The notes: a model not told the origin generated them from the sequence alone. A DNA stretch of 64,000 nt from Panorpa germanica (GCA_963678705.1 OY783216.1:7812001-7876000); one strand, 5' to 3'. Shown: positions 10,050 through 22,774, counted from the stretch's first letter. Program-made: numbers and translations.

Positions 10050-13000
10050 TCACCTTAATGCTGGAAAATCTGTCCTAGAATTCAACATCGGTATTCTTTG
10101 AGTACCCGGTCTTACAATACTTAATTCCGCTAAGGATGGAAGTGCTCTTTTAGATTCTATATTTAGCACATTGTGATCTATTTTTAATTTACTTATTTCG
10201 TCTAGACTTCTGTAAATCATAAGAATCGCGTCGTCAACAATTATTAACATTTCTTCATTTTTACTTATAGCAACGAAATTGATTGTAGAATTTAAAGGCA
10301 GCTGAGCCACTGATACCCCGTAATGACGTTCTAAGAGACACGCTGGTCTCTCCACTCCACCACTGTAACCAATAATATTTTTATTAGATTTCACACTATG
10401 ATAAATCATAGACACCAGACTATCAAAAATGATTAAAAATACACGTGGTTGGGAAAATTCGTCATCGAATCGTGCATTTTGGATAACCTCCACTTTTCTT
10501 ATATATATATATATATAAAGTGAAAAGTTTACAAGCTAAAAGTTGATGCTTGAAAAATGTTACCTCAAAATAAAATGATTGGAAACGTCTAAATTCGTAA
10601 GACATGATTCACCGTCTGGTTGTATGTGTGCTTCGAACAATTTGAATGGAGTAGGCATTATCTCGAGGGTCCTTAAATCAATTACATGTTCAGTGATTTC
10701 AGAAGACCGTGGCTGGTTCACAATACCCTGCTGTTCAGGTCCCTCCTGTATTTTTTTGCTGCTTATGTAGAGGTATCTGAAAAATATGCAAACAAAAAAG
10801 TCATTATAGGGTTAGATCACCATGGCGTTTGTATGAACTATCATAAAAAGTTTTTCTTTTCTTTTGTTATCAATAAATGGTGTATATACATATAAGAATT
10901 TGTGAATACATTTAATTAAAAAAATATTAAAAAATAACGGAGATGTAAACTGTTCCGTAGAACACGTTTGTTGGGAGGTTTGCCGATGATTATCTCTCAT
11001 CTTCAGGAATAACAAATTAAATATTTTCAAATGTGCCAATGGGGGAAGGAGTCTTATGCTTAGTGAGACGCTTCACATAAAATCTAAAAATCAACAATCA
11101 AAATAAAAAGAAAAAGTCAAGAAATCTAACAGCCCCGGAATAAGCCTCCAGCGAGTCCTGGACAAAATATAAATGATAACATTTTTATCTTATATAACAT
11201 TTGTTTGAAATAAACAAAGCAAAGCAGATATTTAAATGTTTAGTAGATGGACTTTTAATTACTAATATCTTTTACAATACTTTGAAGATAATATATTTCT
11301 TTTTGAATATTTACCTATTGGTGGGACACAAGCCCATGCTGAAGATAGCTCCGTCTACCATTATGATTTTATCTTCTGTGTCATAAGCATTATTTGGTGG
11401 ATGTTTTTCCCTATACGCTAATACTTCTTCTATAGATAAATCCTTATTCATATTTTTAAAAAATTCCATATTTCTGAACTTTTTAAAACCTGCAACAAAA
11501 ATTAAATGTCCGTAATATTATTAACAAATTAACTTAAGAATACAAGCATGCAATCTTTGAAGTTTAAAAACAGTTTTTCAGAAAGAATATTTATAAATTT
11601 TCTCGATTCTTTTGAGAATTCCTTTGTCAAAAAGAGAACATCAGTGGATTTTGGAAAGGCAGTTTTTTTAAAAAGGTTAACCCTGAATTTAAATTTGAAT
11701 ATTCGAGATGTGATGGAACCCCATCCTACTCGACTACTATCTTGAAAATAAAGGGGTGATAAGTTTTTTTGTTTAAATTTTGTTAAGTCTAAAAGTAATC
11801 CAAGACTTACTTTTATATCATAAAAGTTATAACTTACTAATAATAGTTGTAGATAATGTTACTAAAAAATGAAAACAAATTAATACAACTTTATTTTCAA
11901 GATGGTGGTCGAATGGGACTGTGTTTGGGAATGGGGATCATAAAAATTAAAATTTAAATCTAGGTGAGACATGAGAAATTAAAAGATGAAAAAATGTTCA
12001 TTTTAAAGCTTTTATAGATTATTTTGTTAATCAGATAAGGCAAGTTTGAATTTGATTTACGAAATAATACTTACCAACTATAAACTGATTTGTTCTGGAA
12101 ATATTCGATCTATAAATTAATAGTTTATCGTAGTACGAAGAAGATTTATCTGTAATATCCCCAAGACTATCCACCTCCATGCTAAAAGTTCATCAGTTAT
12201 TAATTTAAAACAATGAATTTATTTTATAATACTTCTGGTAGTTCAAACTTACCTCGCTACCAATAAGTTTGAAATTGTATTGCGATTGCTAATGTTGAGG
12301 GTGTAGATAGGGGTAATGTTCACGTCTTCCTGAGTGCTGTTTGCGTTCGTCAGACATATCATATCAAGTCTAGATCCGGTTTCGCTTTGCGACGTGTATC
12401 CACTTACAAAATATTTATCACAAAACCATACGGCATATGAAATTGCTGGCTTGTTAGCGAAGGTAAAATTTAGACCAAGTTTACCTGAAACTAAATTATA
12501 AAAGTTTTTTAACTGTTTAGCGGAAACAGGGATGACGAACTTCTGATTTTTGCTAGCACATCAATCATTTGCAATTTGTGACAATTGCAAGAAAGTGTCC
12601 ATGAATTAAGTGAAAATGTATTATAATTGCATAATGATAATCGTAATGTGACTTATTTGACATAACTGGGAAACATATCCGACATAAGTTCATTAGTAAA
12701 TCCAAATTGATCACATTTGATTTTAACAGTACTACTGACGCATTCTAAGGAAACCAATTCCGGTTCTAATAATGCAATCTTTGGTGTTGCAATAGGTTTA
12801 GCACAAGAAATTCTTCACTAAAAAAAGTGGAAATATTTTCAAATGTAATAGAAAATATGGTCAAAAGACAAATATGGTCATTTAAATACCACTTCACCAC
12901 TTTAGATACCAACGATACGCAAAAGAAATTTATTAAAATGTGTAGATCAATTCACCATCATAAATAATTGAAATAATTACATTCTAAGGAAAATACAGCG

Positions 13001-14906
13001 GATGCACCAGCTAAATCTCTTGTGCCCATCTCCTGATATAATCCCGCAACAAGCAATTTGGTGTTATTCTTGCTCAACTTTGCATAACTTGGAGAAACCC
13101 ATCCTATCTCTGCTGTTTGAAACATGTACAATTCTGTCGCCGAGTGTGCGCTGCTCCAAATCTGAAAAATGAATACAACTTAAAGAGTAAAGTATTTTCA
13201 CTTAACTATTTATATTTTTATTTAATTAACCCAAGTGCTATAAATATTTCGATGTCGAATTTTTTAATTTTTTTTGATGTTTTTGTATATGTCGTCGACA
13301 TTAAAATACCGGCAGGGTATTCCAAAATGTATAACTTTTAAAATCAATCAAATGCTATAATACCAGGGTAATAAAAACAAATGGAGTGAAACATTTCTGC
13401 ATGCTCTGTGCTAACACAAAATAATTCTTAAAAATTAACTTCAAAAATTATTATTGGTGTTAAACACATTATACAGATATTATGCTTGCTAACTATTTTA
13501 ATCTATATTTATATCAAGCACTAATTTCGTAAAGGGGTTTGTCGCTAAATTCTATATGTATTTACTTTTCCATTCCATGTAAATATTATTTCATGTAATA
13601 ATATAAACTACAAAGGCGTCCGAATACGAACGTTACTACCTCTCACATTAGAGCCGTATAACAGCGAATTTTATCCAAGCGTTACCACCACCACAACGTT
13701 AACATATCCGAACCTTTGTAAATGCAAACAGCCGCCTCAGACTGGAGGGGAAACGTAAGATCTCGCGATATAAATCTTCAATCCGGATCAAATGGGATCT
13801 ATCGGCGACATCGCTTTGTAAACGAGTATGTTCAGCATGCTTCAGTTTATACAAACCACCAAACAAATACGATAGAACTAAATTAAAATTCACACCAACC
13901 AGAACTCAGGTATATAATAAATATTGAAGACCCTTTAATACAGTGGTGTATCGATAAAAATGAAAGTTAAAGGTTGCTCTCATGATAAATTATGTTAGTG
14001 CAAAACAACTCCAATACACCCCCTACAGTACACAAGTTGCGTGGAGTACTGTCTTATCGGTAAGGGGTATGTATGTGTTGTGACACACACAGTCGGTTTC
14101 TTTGATAATAGAAGCCGCTCATCCAACCCGCCAATTTACGTTCGAATTCGCCATCGCTTAAATACGGTGCCATACTGCAACAGGCCTAAGGTTTATTATC
14201 AGTCTTAGAGGCGTTAACGTCATTGCACGCATATCAGAAATTGAACTACTTCAAAAAAGTACTGTACATTTATAAGAATAAAAATAACATTGAATGACAT
14301 TCAACAACCTCTCGTTGACTAAAAACTGAAACATACTCCAAAACACACTGTTTGTAAAAGATGATATTAAGGCTGACCACCCATTGAATACACAAGTCGG
14401 TTCCAGTGTAATATAACCCTAAATGCGTTTCTTAAATCATAAATTCAGTAAATAAAGGATTAAATAAATACCTTAACAACTCCATTTGAGCAACACGTCA
14501 CAAACATGGTTCCATCTTCAGAAAAACTTATATTTGTGAGAAATGATTTGAAGTGAAGTTCTTGCGTTTTTATTTTCGGGGTGTGAGACAACCTTTTGTA
14601 TTCATCGAACCATGATTTTGCATCTGGAAATTAAAAACACATCAAAATAAACGAAATACTGAAATTTTCCCGAAAATGATAAATGTAAATTTTTTACTTA
14701 CGTGGAGCAAGTTTCTTTTCCTTCGAAATTCCAAATTCTTTTCTTACTTTTTTTGCCCACACACTATTACTCTGAATAATGTTATTCCAGTGTGTGGAGT
14801 TAGTACGCAACAACTGCAATTGCTCAGCGGGAACATTGTTGAATACCTCTTCCAATATATACTTTGAGGCATATTTCCAAGATGGTTTAGCAGTCATAGA
14901 CGCCAT
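10050..14906 (-). CDS. Fbxw5: F-box/WD-repeat protein 5 (FBXW5), complete, 8 coding exons
   Basis: Substrate receptor of an SCF (Skp1-Cul1-F-box) ubiquitin ligase. Coding exons, in transcript order: 14906-14702, 14623-14472, 13161-12981, 12484-12253, 12181-12075, 11489-11315, 10776-10564, 10497-10050. All junctions are GT-AG and phases agree, giving 1713 nt and 570 residues; human FBXW5 is 566. Exon 1 carries an F-box-like region (YILEEVFNNVPAEQLQLL). Family-diagnostic blocks follow in order: SWFDEYKRL, the first WD blade ending NGVVKIWS, the ANKP segment, MGLCPTNRYLYI, and HVIDLRTLEIM. In the last exon GGVERPACLLERHYGV aligns with the vertebrate WDRHYN blade. Start is the ATG at 14906; a second in-frame Met lies 3 codons later. 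The gene looks intact, with no frameshift or premature stop. Orthology rests on recalled vertebrate sequence, not on a search. Confidence 0.88.
11719..11921. mobile_element. foldback (inverted-repeat) element in a FBXW5 intron
   Basis: The arms are about 33 bp: left CCCATCCTACTCGACTACTA followed by TCTTGAAAATAAAG, right its inverse (CTTTATTTTCAAGATGGTGG followed by TCGAATGGGA), with about four mismatches. The interior is AT-rich. It lies between coding exons 5 and 6 and does not touch their splice sites. No target duplication was resolved. Similarity may extend outward on both sides, with an ATTTAAATTTGAAT-like word on the left and AATTTAAATCTAGG on the right. Confidence 0.6.
13940..14045 (+). 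repeat. interspersed repeat family E, copy in upstream FBXW5 intron
   Basis: The segment from GTGTATCGATAAAAATGAAA through GCTCTCATGATAAATTATGT to TACAGTACACAAGTTG is closely matched in reverse complement at 41236-41335. It lies in intron 2 of FBXW5, well clear of both splice sites. Class unknown. Confidence 0.65.
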
Positions 14907-16079
14907 TTTATTGTGATATCACTGCAACCGTTTTATTGAATTTACTATTTCTTAAAGATTCTGACTTAAGCTGAAAATATTAATTTAATTAGTAAATGTT
15001 TGAGATATTCTCAATTAATGATTATATGTTTTTAAAAAAAACGGAAAAAATTACAAATTTTAACAGTCAATATCTAAAAATTTAGTCTCGCAACTAGTAT
15101 TGAAACTTTGCCTACGCATAAAGTACACTAATAAAAACATATAATAAATTCTCAAGAAATTCCTAAGAAAAGTGATTGTTTTAGGAATTTCCCTTAACGT
15201 CCTTATCTCAACAATCCATATCTAACATCAAAGCTTTAACACGTGGTTGGTTCTGGAAATATCTAATTAAACAAATAACACATAGTAACAAATTTAATAT
15301 TTTTAAATAATTTTTAGGGTATGACTTACCAAGTTATAATATTCAGCTGCTCAGTCAAAGGAGTTACTTACCTGAGTAGTTTTAAAGAAGTGAAATTTTA
15401 AGAATACCTCAGGGCTAAAGTAAACAATATTCAGGAGAGGGGGAATGCATTTTGTCGTTAGTGAAAATGGTCATACTGTAAAACACATTCCGATGACAAC
15501 TTCAGAGCAACCCTTGTAACTATTGAAACCAGTGACGAGACGGAAACAACCCACCCGGGCTAGTTATGCCGGGCACAATGTCTTATCTACCTGATAAGGC
15601 CAAATGACATATAATAAAACCCTAAATCTGAAATAACTTGTATTCATATGTATTGAATTCTTATGCTAATTCATGTATTGGTAAATATAGCGTATAATGG
15701 TATTTAAATTGATAGCCTATAATATTATTATTTATATGATTTAAGTGAAAGAAGGGTGAAGGAAGTGAAGTGTAAATATTTTTAAATATACTACCTTCAC
15801 CCCTTCCTTCTCTTCAGATGTTGACTCGCCGAGAATTTGAGTTCATAGAAGATATAATATCCTAACAGGGGTCGCCTAAAGCGGCTTATTCCATGTCAAA
15901 GAATTTTACTCTAAGTGATAGTGGTTGTCCTGCCTACTATATAGAATACTAACATTATCGTTATACTAACAAAAACGGCAACACCTGAACAGAGATACAG
16001 GTAAATAACCATCGCTATATTTACCAAACAATGGTACATACAAATAAAAACCAAGGTAAGATCTATTCTTCAGCAAAAT
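14907..16079. other. FBXW5 upstream region
   Basis: Should hold the FBXW5 promoter and 5' UTR; no TATA box was clear near the start codon. A 24-codon open frame on the plus strand at about 15446-15520 (starting MHFVVSENG) has no support. At 15583-15599 there is a short inverted repeat TTATCTACCTGATAAGG. Nothing else is recognised. Confidence 0.4.
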
Positions 16080-16376
16080 ATACTAACATTTTTAATGTTT
16101 TTGCTATTGGGCACTATGTTCTTCTGCCTTAACTCATTAAATTACATATCATTGTGCTTAATTCAATTTTTATCCTTATTATATCTATACATTCTTACTC
16201 CTTCCAAATAAAAAGAAAACAAAACTGCTACTGCTACTGCTTCACTCCTCTCCCTCCTGTTTCTACTATGCCATTCCTTCTCTTTCCTCGTTCTATCTCC
16301 ACCTCTTCTCTTCACTACCTCTCTTTAATAACTGCACAATAATCTTTTCGCTTTTTACTTTTTTCTCACATGAAAA
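16080..16376 (-). mobile_element. 5'-truncated LINE 3' end, copy 1
   Basis: On the minus strand this matches the last part of the element at 30115-30596: TTTTCATGTGAGAAAAAAGT, the purine-rich run that encodes the ORF2 C-terminus, TTGGAAGGAGTAAGAATGTA, then TAAGCACAATGATATGT and the terminus AAAAACATTAAAAATGTTAG. The coding part has small deletions and is broken. It represents only about 300 bp at the 3' end, as expected for 5' truncation during target-primed reverse transcription. Confidence 0.75.
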
Positions 16377-17639
16377 CTTATTGTGGTCCAGCAACATTCC
16401 CATTTTTAATTATTAAAATTTGGAAAATCGTTGACAGCGACTTCTTTTCTACCTTTTGTGAAATAATATTTACATTTAATGATAGTTTGTCAGATGTCGC
16501 CATTTTGGAATTAGTGTTGTCTGATGATTATGAAATGTTAATATTAAAAAACAAATAATAAATAAATATAATATGAAAAAAATATTTAATAAAAGCATAA
16601 AATAATTTATTTAATACGATTTTAAGTTAGGCAAGTGAAGTTTTATAAAGAAGACAGTCTTACTCGGCGTCAGTCGAAGTAACGAATTACCACGTGGCTT
16701 AGTCAAGCTGCTTAGAAATTACGAAACTACCCTCAATAAATTTTTCTATATAAATAACAATAACCATTCAAACCATTTTTTTGCTGAACAGTTGCACCCC
16801 CATCCGCTGATTATAGTTCACATTTTCCCGCGATGTTTAGTCCTAGCTATGCTGTTAGTTTTATATGGCACAAAGCTGATCGTATCGGACATCGGACAGC
16901 ATTCACAGAGCAGACAACTCTCACATAGAACAGGCGACCTGGGTGGCCGACGCTGGCCTCGGAGTCGACAGAATTGTATGAGATTCAATAATGTTTTTTA
17001 TACTTAATAATTTTTTTTTATTTTTGCTGAAAGTTTGGAAGATTATGATAATATTATTAATTAAAAAGACAACCTCATGAGGGTGATTTAGAAAACCGTG
17101 AATTTAAACACATATACTTTCATAACCTTAAAGAACAGGGTATTGCACAAGGTTCTTTTTTATCATTAAACATTATTGCATAGAAGATGTAATTCACTAC
17201 AATGCAATTACCCACAATGCATTTCATGATAAATATATTCATGAGAAGGCAAAACGAACTGAATTAAATCAAAATGGGCTTGTGTCCTATGTCTTAATTT
17301 CTATAAAAGTGATAAAGTGGGTTACTAGAACCTCAAATGTTCCATTATTTTTTAATAACTCGTTATGTCATGTCATTTTGTTTCTTTAATTATTAAAAAG
17401 ATTCAACGTTGGACACATTCTAAATGCATGTGACATCACAACCGCTGCCAACCTTACAGCTCATAAATCTTTGCTATATGTATTTATATATCAAAATATC
17501 AAATATTATTTACAGCTATTTCAAGGAACAATAAAATTTCAATATTATGTCTGCCTTAGCAGGGTTAAATAAAATAAAAACTTATTATTCTTTGATTAGA
17601 CTTGATTATTTACTTACTTACTACCAACAGCTACAAAAG

Positions 17640-17850
17640 CACTGACCTACTCAACAAATAACTGACGGTAAAACGCATTTCACGTCATACAAATATGGCT
17701 GACCATTTGTAGCGCTAAAACTACAATTCAAATTTTTAAATAATATATCTCGTCAACATTTAGATATTTAATAAAATAGACACGCCAATACATATGTATT
17801 AACATCAATCAACAATTGAAAAATCGATCACTAAAAAATGAGGACACAAG
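17640..17850 (-). repeat. interspersed repeat family D, copy 1
   Basis: About 210 bp that is the reverse complement of 20588-20800. Shared blocks are CACTGACCTACTCAACAAAT, the CGCATTTCACGTCATACAAA region, TTTAATAAAATAGACACGCC and CAACAATTGAAAAATCGATC. No coding frame. Weaker relatives are at about 30950-31130 and 56485-56650. Confidence 0.75.
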
Positions 17851-17899
17851 CTGTTGTTTGTTACACTTTAATGGTATATTTGCAACTTCAGTCGATAGT

Positions 17900-17984
17900 G
17901 GTAGATGTGATTTTGCCATTGTTCATATCACAATACGCATCTTCAATATGATGTCAAAGTAACTCTAAAATATTTACCTGCGTA
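17900..17984 (+). repeat. right-end fragment of TIR family C
   Basis: CATCTTCAATATGATGTCAA followed by AGTAACTCTAAAATATTTAC matches the right part of the complete copy at 62978-63231. The CTGGGTA end has decayed to CTGCGTA. Confidence 0.55.
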
Positions 17985-19429
17985 ATGACGAAATTTTTAC
18001 ATAATCTTTATTTACTTGGAGCTTTCTTTTTGTCAATAAACTATTTAGGAATGTAAGTACGTTTGCTAACACCTTGTCTTACGTTCAGCTACCGAATTAA
18101 CCTAAATGCGTATATCTTCTTTATGTCCACACGTTTCAAACTCAAGCCACACACACACACACATGCTGTTTGCTAAACGTTGGTTTACTTTTTTAACGTT
18201 GTCCAAGTTATTTATTTTTTAAATCATTAATTTCATTAAGGCGCTTGTTTCAAGATAAACTTAAATGTTGACCTATCTTCCGCACAAGACAGTTACCGAA
18301 TTTGTTTCTTCTACTTTTTTTGTATTCTTAATTCTTATTCAGTTATTATTTCTTCAAAATATAAACTGCTAAATATAATAACAACTCTTTTTATTTAAAA
18401 TTAATTTAATATATTTTGCGGTTTGTTGCAATTTGACAAAAATACGTACGAGGTTTGCAGACAACTGTTTTAAAACGTTTTACAAGAGGATACACCGATC
18501 CAAGTGGCCAACCATCCCCTAGCCCCAATTTTAATTCCATTATGAGTAGGAGCAAGAGGGCATTATCCGTGCGCATGAGAGTGAATGAGACATATGTCTT
18601 AATTACCTGATACCTGAAAAGTGGCCGCCTGGTCAAGTTAGCAGGTAGGCATGCGATCATTGTACATACTAACACTATTCAATCATACACATTTTATTCA
18701 TCAGGTAATAAGTGATGTCTGCCGGTCCTGGGATCTTGGACTATTAAGTCGACTGACTTAAGTTGAGTTTCGTTGGGTTATAGTACGTATAATCTGGGTT
18801 TAACTGATTTGCGAAGAAACAAACCAGAATCGATAGAGATATTTATGAATGGATGTGTGAAACACGCGCGCCTTGACGCCCGCACCCTCCCACTCCCCCT
18901 CACATAGTCTGTATAAAAAACTCAATAAGTTATAAATCCCCGTTATATCGGATCGGCTGGCTGGCTGGCTGACTGGCGCATTCGCTGGTTCATAACCATA
19001 AACACAAACATTATCATAAACCATGAATTAAAACTGTGATGTGTTTATCGGAGTATTAAACAACATTAATTAATTTTTGTAATAATTTTGAAATATTCTG
19101 ACAGTGTTTTTATTTATTTTCATCGGTTTTTTGTTTGATATTTGATGACGCGCTGTGCAACGCTGAAATATTTTTGAAATTAATTTGTTGCCACACATAA
19201 GATATATAATTGATATTTTAATTTTAATATTTATTTTAATATTTATTTCTTATGTATTTAAATTTTGTAAATATTTGAAATAAATCATTGATGATTAAGT
19301 TGTTCTGTGAACTAAACTTTTGTAGAATTATTGTTGAAAGCCGATGGGCAAGTTGAAGGTGTAACTGGAATATTTAGGGTATACTTATTAGAGTATATAA
19401 ACATATACTCATGGACGCCATAGATGATT

Positions 19430-19575
19430 TTGTAGAAATAACGGAATAAAATAATAATACAGTTATATTAGGAGTTGACAGAACTCATTGTGCATATTGT
19501 TAGGTTATAATAAAATTAGATAAAAAGAAATTGACCATTTAAATAATAAACTTTAAATGTCGTGTCGTTATAACA
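19430..19575 (+). repeat. block shared with the 46.2-kb TIR element
   Basis: The segment with GACAGAACTCATTGTGCATA and GTTAGGTTATAATAAAATTA also occurs at about 46386-46460, inside the TIR element there. The TIRs of that family are not visible here, so this is an internal fragment. Confidence 0.6.
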
Positions 19576-19610
19576 CCTAATAAAATTAGAGATATTGTCT
19601 ATTGTCTATT

Positions 19611-19689
<79 letters not shown>

Positions 19690-19692
19690 TAT
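19611..19692. repeat. TA microsatellite
   Basis: About 80 bp of (AT)n, nearly uninterrupted up to ACATATATATT. Confidence 0.95.
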
Positions 19693-19851
19693 TGCAGTAA
19701 TAGTATTTTTTAAAAAAAGAAGAAAAACATCAACAGTCGATTAGGCAACGAAACCGTCCTTGTCCAATAAGTCCATTCATTAATAAAAGTCGTTTTTCTC
19801 CAATTATTTTCATAGTTAAGAGAGCGAGAGCAACAGACAAGGCCAGCTTCA

Positions 19852-19910
19852 AGTCCAGGTCCAGGTCCAGGTTACTGACATCGACATCGACACCGACACC
19901 GACACAGTCT
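19852..19910. repeat. short hexamer tandem repeats
   Basis: Two adjoining arrays: TCCAGG repeated (AAGTCCAGGTCCAGGTCCAGG) and GACATC/GACACC repeated. A related GTCC(A/G)GG cluster followed by TCGATGTTGATGTCGAGG occurs at 33090-33157 in inverse order, so the two blocks may share an origin. Confidence 0.7.
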
Positions 19911-20587
19911 TAAGATTCCAAACACAGGTTTTTGATATCAAAGTACATTAATTCATGTACTCTGTATAACCAGTAGCCTTAGTGGAGAAGACCCAGCAAT
20001 TAATTAACAAGTCTGTGTAATTAATAATGCAACGAAAATACATCGACAGGAACAACTGAAAATGAACCTGGCCCAGAGTGGAGTAAAGTAGTTCACTGGT
20101 CCTGCCTAACCGTACCGCAGCCGTCGATATGAAATACTGGATGTTAAATGGTTCAGCGGCCAGGACGGGCAGACAAAAACAAGAGATAATGGAAAATAGT
20201 ATTTGATATTTAATGTGTAAGGGCTAAATGAAATAATGGATGAAATATGAGGTCTGTTGCTCGGACGGAGAGATAAAACTATGGTGGACAAGGTGAAAGA
20301 AGGAATCAATATTACTCCTTGAAAAAATGTTATATTAAGATTGTTGTTTACTGAATGCATTTAATGCAGGGTTTTATTAAAACTTTGCTGAGTTATTCTT
20401 TAAACAAAATCAAGTATAGAAATATTTATGATAATTGTTTTGTTCAAATACAAACGTAATGCAGAAAGTTCATGAAAATTTGATATGTTATAAAAATCGT
20501 AGTCACAAACCTCATAGAAAAAAATTAAAATTGTTGACCACATCATTATCGAGATATTATTTAAATTGCGAATTTTTCAATGGGTTT

Positions 20588-20800
20588 TTGTCCTCATTTT
20601 TTAGTAGTCGATTTTTCAATTGTTGATTGAAATTGATGTTAATAAACGTGTATTGGCGTGTCTATTTTATTAAATATCTAAATGTGGACGGAGATATAGC
20701 AATTAAAAGTTTGAATTGTAGTTTTAGCGCTAGGTCGGCCATATTTGTATGTCGTGAAATGCATTTTAACGTCAGTTATTTGTTGAGTAGGTCAGTGCTG
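20588..20800 (+). repeat. interspersed repeat family D, copy 2 (inverted relative to copy 1)
   Basis: Reverse complement partner of 17640-17850, about 2.7 kb away. Blocks include GATCGATTTTTCAATTGTTG-like sequence, GGCGTGTCTATTTTATTAAA and TTATTTGTTGAGTAGGTCAG. The pair could form a large stem in a transcript crossing both. Confidence 0.75.
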
Positions 20801-22083
20801 TGGTAATGTTTTGATGATGGACAGTTATTTGCGTCTGACAGTTGCTGTTGTTTTACTCATTAAGTGTTGATGTGTCAACCTCGTATGTTCTGTTCGTAGT
20901 CTGAAGATGGCTTTTTCAAATTGTCTGTAGCTCTAATAAGAAGTTTCCCATTTGTTTGTATTTTCCTTAATTAATCTCAATTTGTTACTACTTATTTGCG
21001 TCCAGCACTGGTTTTGAATTTGCCTCATACTCTTTTTATACCATTCTATTAAGTCTAAGTGTAATATATCAGAGACTGGGCTTCCTTTTATAGCAGCCAA
21101 CTTGGCAGCTAAGAATTCAACCATCTAACGTAGCAATACTTTTACCATCACTGACTTTAATAATTACCGAGATGTGAGATTCAGATTGTTGATCAAAAGA
21201 AATATTTTTTAATTGTTGGTGATTATGTGTTATTAAAATATTTTGAAATTCTAAGTTATTTATTTAGATTAGCTGTTAATTTTAATAGGAATTTGAGTAT
21301 AGTTTAATGAAATATTTGTCGGCAAGGGCCACTTTGAGTGACTGTGAGACAACACACGTTTTGACATTACTCATTTAGTGAAATTGATTTTATAGAAATG
21401 TTAATTGGATAGTAATTAGATAAGACGCGAAGGAATGAACGTCGTCAAATATTTAGAAGTTTTAAAGTGATTATTTTATACGTTAAAGTTGCAGTCGAAA
21501 GTTTACTGTTTTTATTATAATTCTTTATATTATATACTTTTAAAATAACAACTCAAATATTGGCTCAAAGTAACCAACGTTGGACGCATCGTCTGGTCGA
21601 TGGTAGAACTATCAAGCGATGTTGGAAGAAGTTCGGGATGTTGTCGATCTTTTGACCCGCTTCAAAAGGGATTTTTCTACCCTCACCACACATTTGATAC
21701 CCATGTCATGCACTACTACACAAAGCGTCCAACGAAGGAAGGTTTTATACTTGAAGGTTTCTTTATTTACTTGAAAGTTTTTATTAAACAGTGTCATTGT
21801 GATCAAACATTCGTTCCATCGTGTAGTAGGAAACTTGCCATGTCAATCTTCCAATATGTAACACACACTTTGGAGATAAGCATTTGAATCAAACGTTCTC
21901 CGCATCGTTTGGGGCCGGCTTTACTTAAAGGACACCACCAAAGTCAATCCGACTCTGTAGATAGGTGTTAAAGTACGCTACTCGAGATCGTATTGTCTTT
22001 TAACACATTACACCACTATGATTAATAATTGACAACAGTGCTAAAAGCTTTCAAAGACCTCTTGTCACACTCAGTAGCATAAA

Positions 22084-22261
22084 AACTCCAGACTTCTTCT
22101 GGATCTTAGATAGTCGATCTGTACAGGTAGCTAGTTGTCAAGACAGAACATGTTCAAGTACTCAACAGCAACAACAGCAACTGCTGGTTGCTAGCGAAGA
22201 CACTGACCACGTATCTACACCAAACAACTCGTCTGGACAAACACACATGGACGCGAGTAAG
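22084..22261 (+). other. candidate 5' exon, possibly of dar1
   Basis: A GC-richer stretch ends at a strong donor, ATGGACGCGA|GTAAGTG, with the GT at 22257-22258 or nearby. One frame is open across about 58 codons without an upstream Met. It includes a short glutamine run (CAACAGCAACAACAGCAA) and ends at MDA with one base left over. If it is a first exon, the likely start would be that ATG and most of the sequence would be 5' UTR. Its phase (1) does not match the next clear plus-strand exon (49111, phase 0), so at least one exon would have to lie between. Assignment to dar1 is speculative. Confidence 0.3.
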
Positions 22262-22589
22262 TGTTTTGTTTACTTAAGTTTTTCTTACACTTTTAATAAT
22301 TATTATTTATTGAAGACTATTTGAGAAATTATCGCTAAGATAAAAAAACAACAACCGCAATTAAATGTGTTCATTAGAGTTATTATCACATGGAAGCAGT
22401 TGTTGATTAAATTCATTTATCGTACTAAATGATTTGGAAAGATGTTGTTATCACATTTGTACACCTATTTTATAGGACAAAGATGAATGGCAATTAGTGA
22501 TGAATTAACCTTTCAATTTGCCGCTGACATAGGCGGGATTACCATTACGTATACCTACATACGGATAAAAATAAAGAGATATAAACTTA

Positions 22590-22690
22590 TTTAGCAAGCA
22601 CAGTTACCTATATTTAAAGTTTATCTAACGTAAAAAAAGTAACTTGTTACGTAAATTATTTTATGTAATATGGAACGTTTTTGAAAAATA
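22590..22690 (+). repeat. interspersed repeat family F, copy 2
   Basis: CACAGTTACCTATATTTAAA, GTTTATCTAACGTAAAAAAA and GTAACTTGTTACGTAAATTA match 55410-55490 and, in reverse complement, 3900-3995. Confidence 0.55.
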
Positions 22691-22774
22691 AATTTTTCCT
22701 TTTGTGCATTGCATCCTTTTAAGAATTATAAAGTACTATGATGTCCTTTTTAGATTACATTGGTACTAGGTTTT

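Larger units (their letters stand above)
16377..22083. other. gene-poor tract between LINE fragment and 22-kb exon candidate
   Basis: No gene is supported. A GC-richer patch at about 16790-16990 carries a short plus-strand frame (from an internal ATG: MLLVLYGTKLIV...) without splice support. The 89-codon minus frame at 18406-18675 and the 74-codon frame at 18800-19024 lack recognisable domains. A (GGCT)n run lies near 18956-18972. Repeats in this interval are listed separately. Confidence 0.45.

Noticed and set aside
12660-12850. Possible extra FBXW5 exon between exons 3 and 4 (open minus frame with IALLEPELVSLECVSS)
   Set aside because: Its phases do not fit either neighbour, it ends in a stop, and exon 3 joins exon 4 directly in phase with the family alignment unbroken (SLE-C-K...ANKP).
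18406-18675. 89-codon minus frame with leucine-rich stretch
   Set aside because: No signal, domain or splice support. The slight GC rise suggests old inserted DNA instead.
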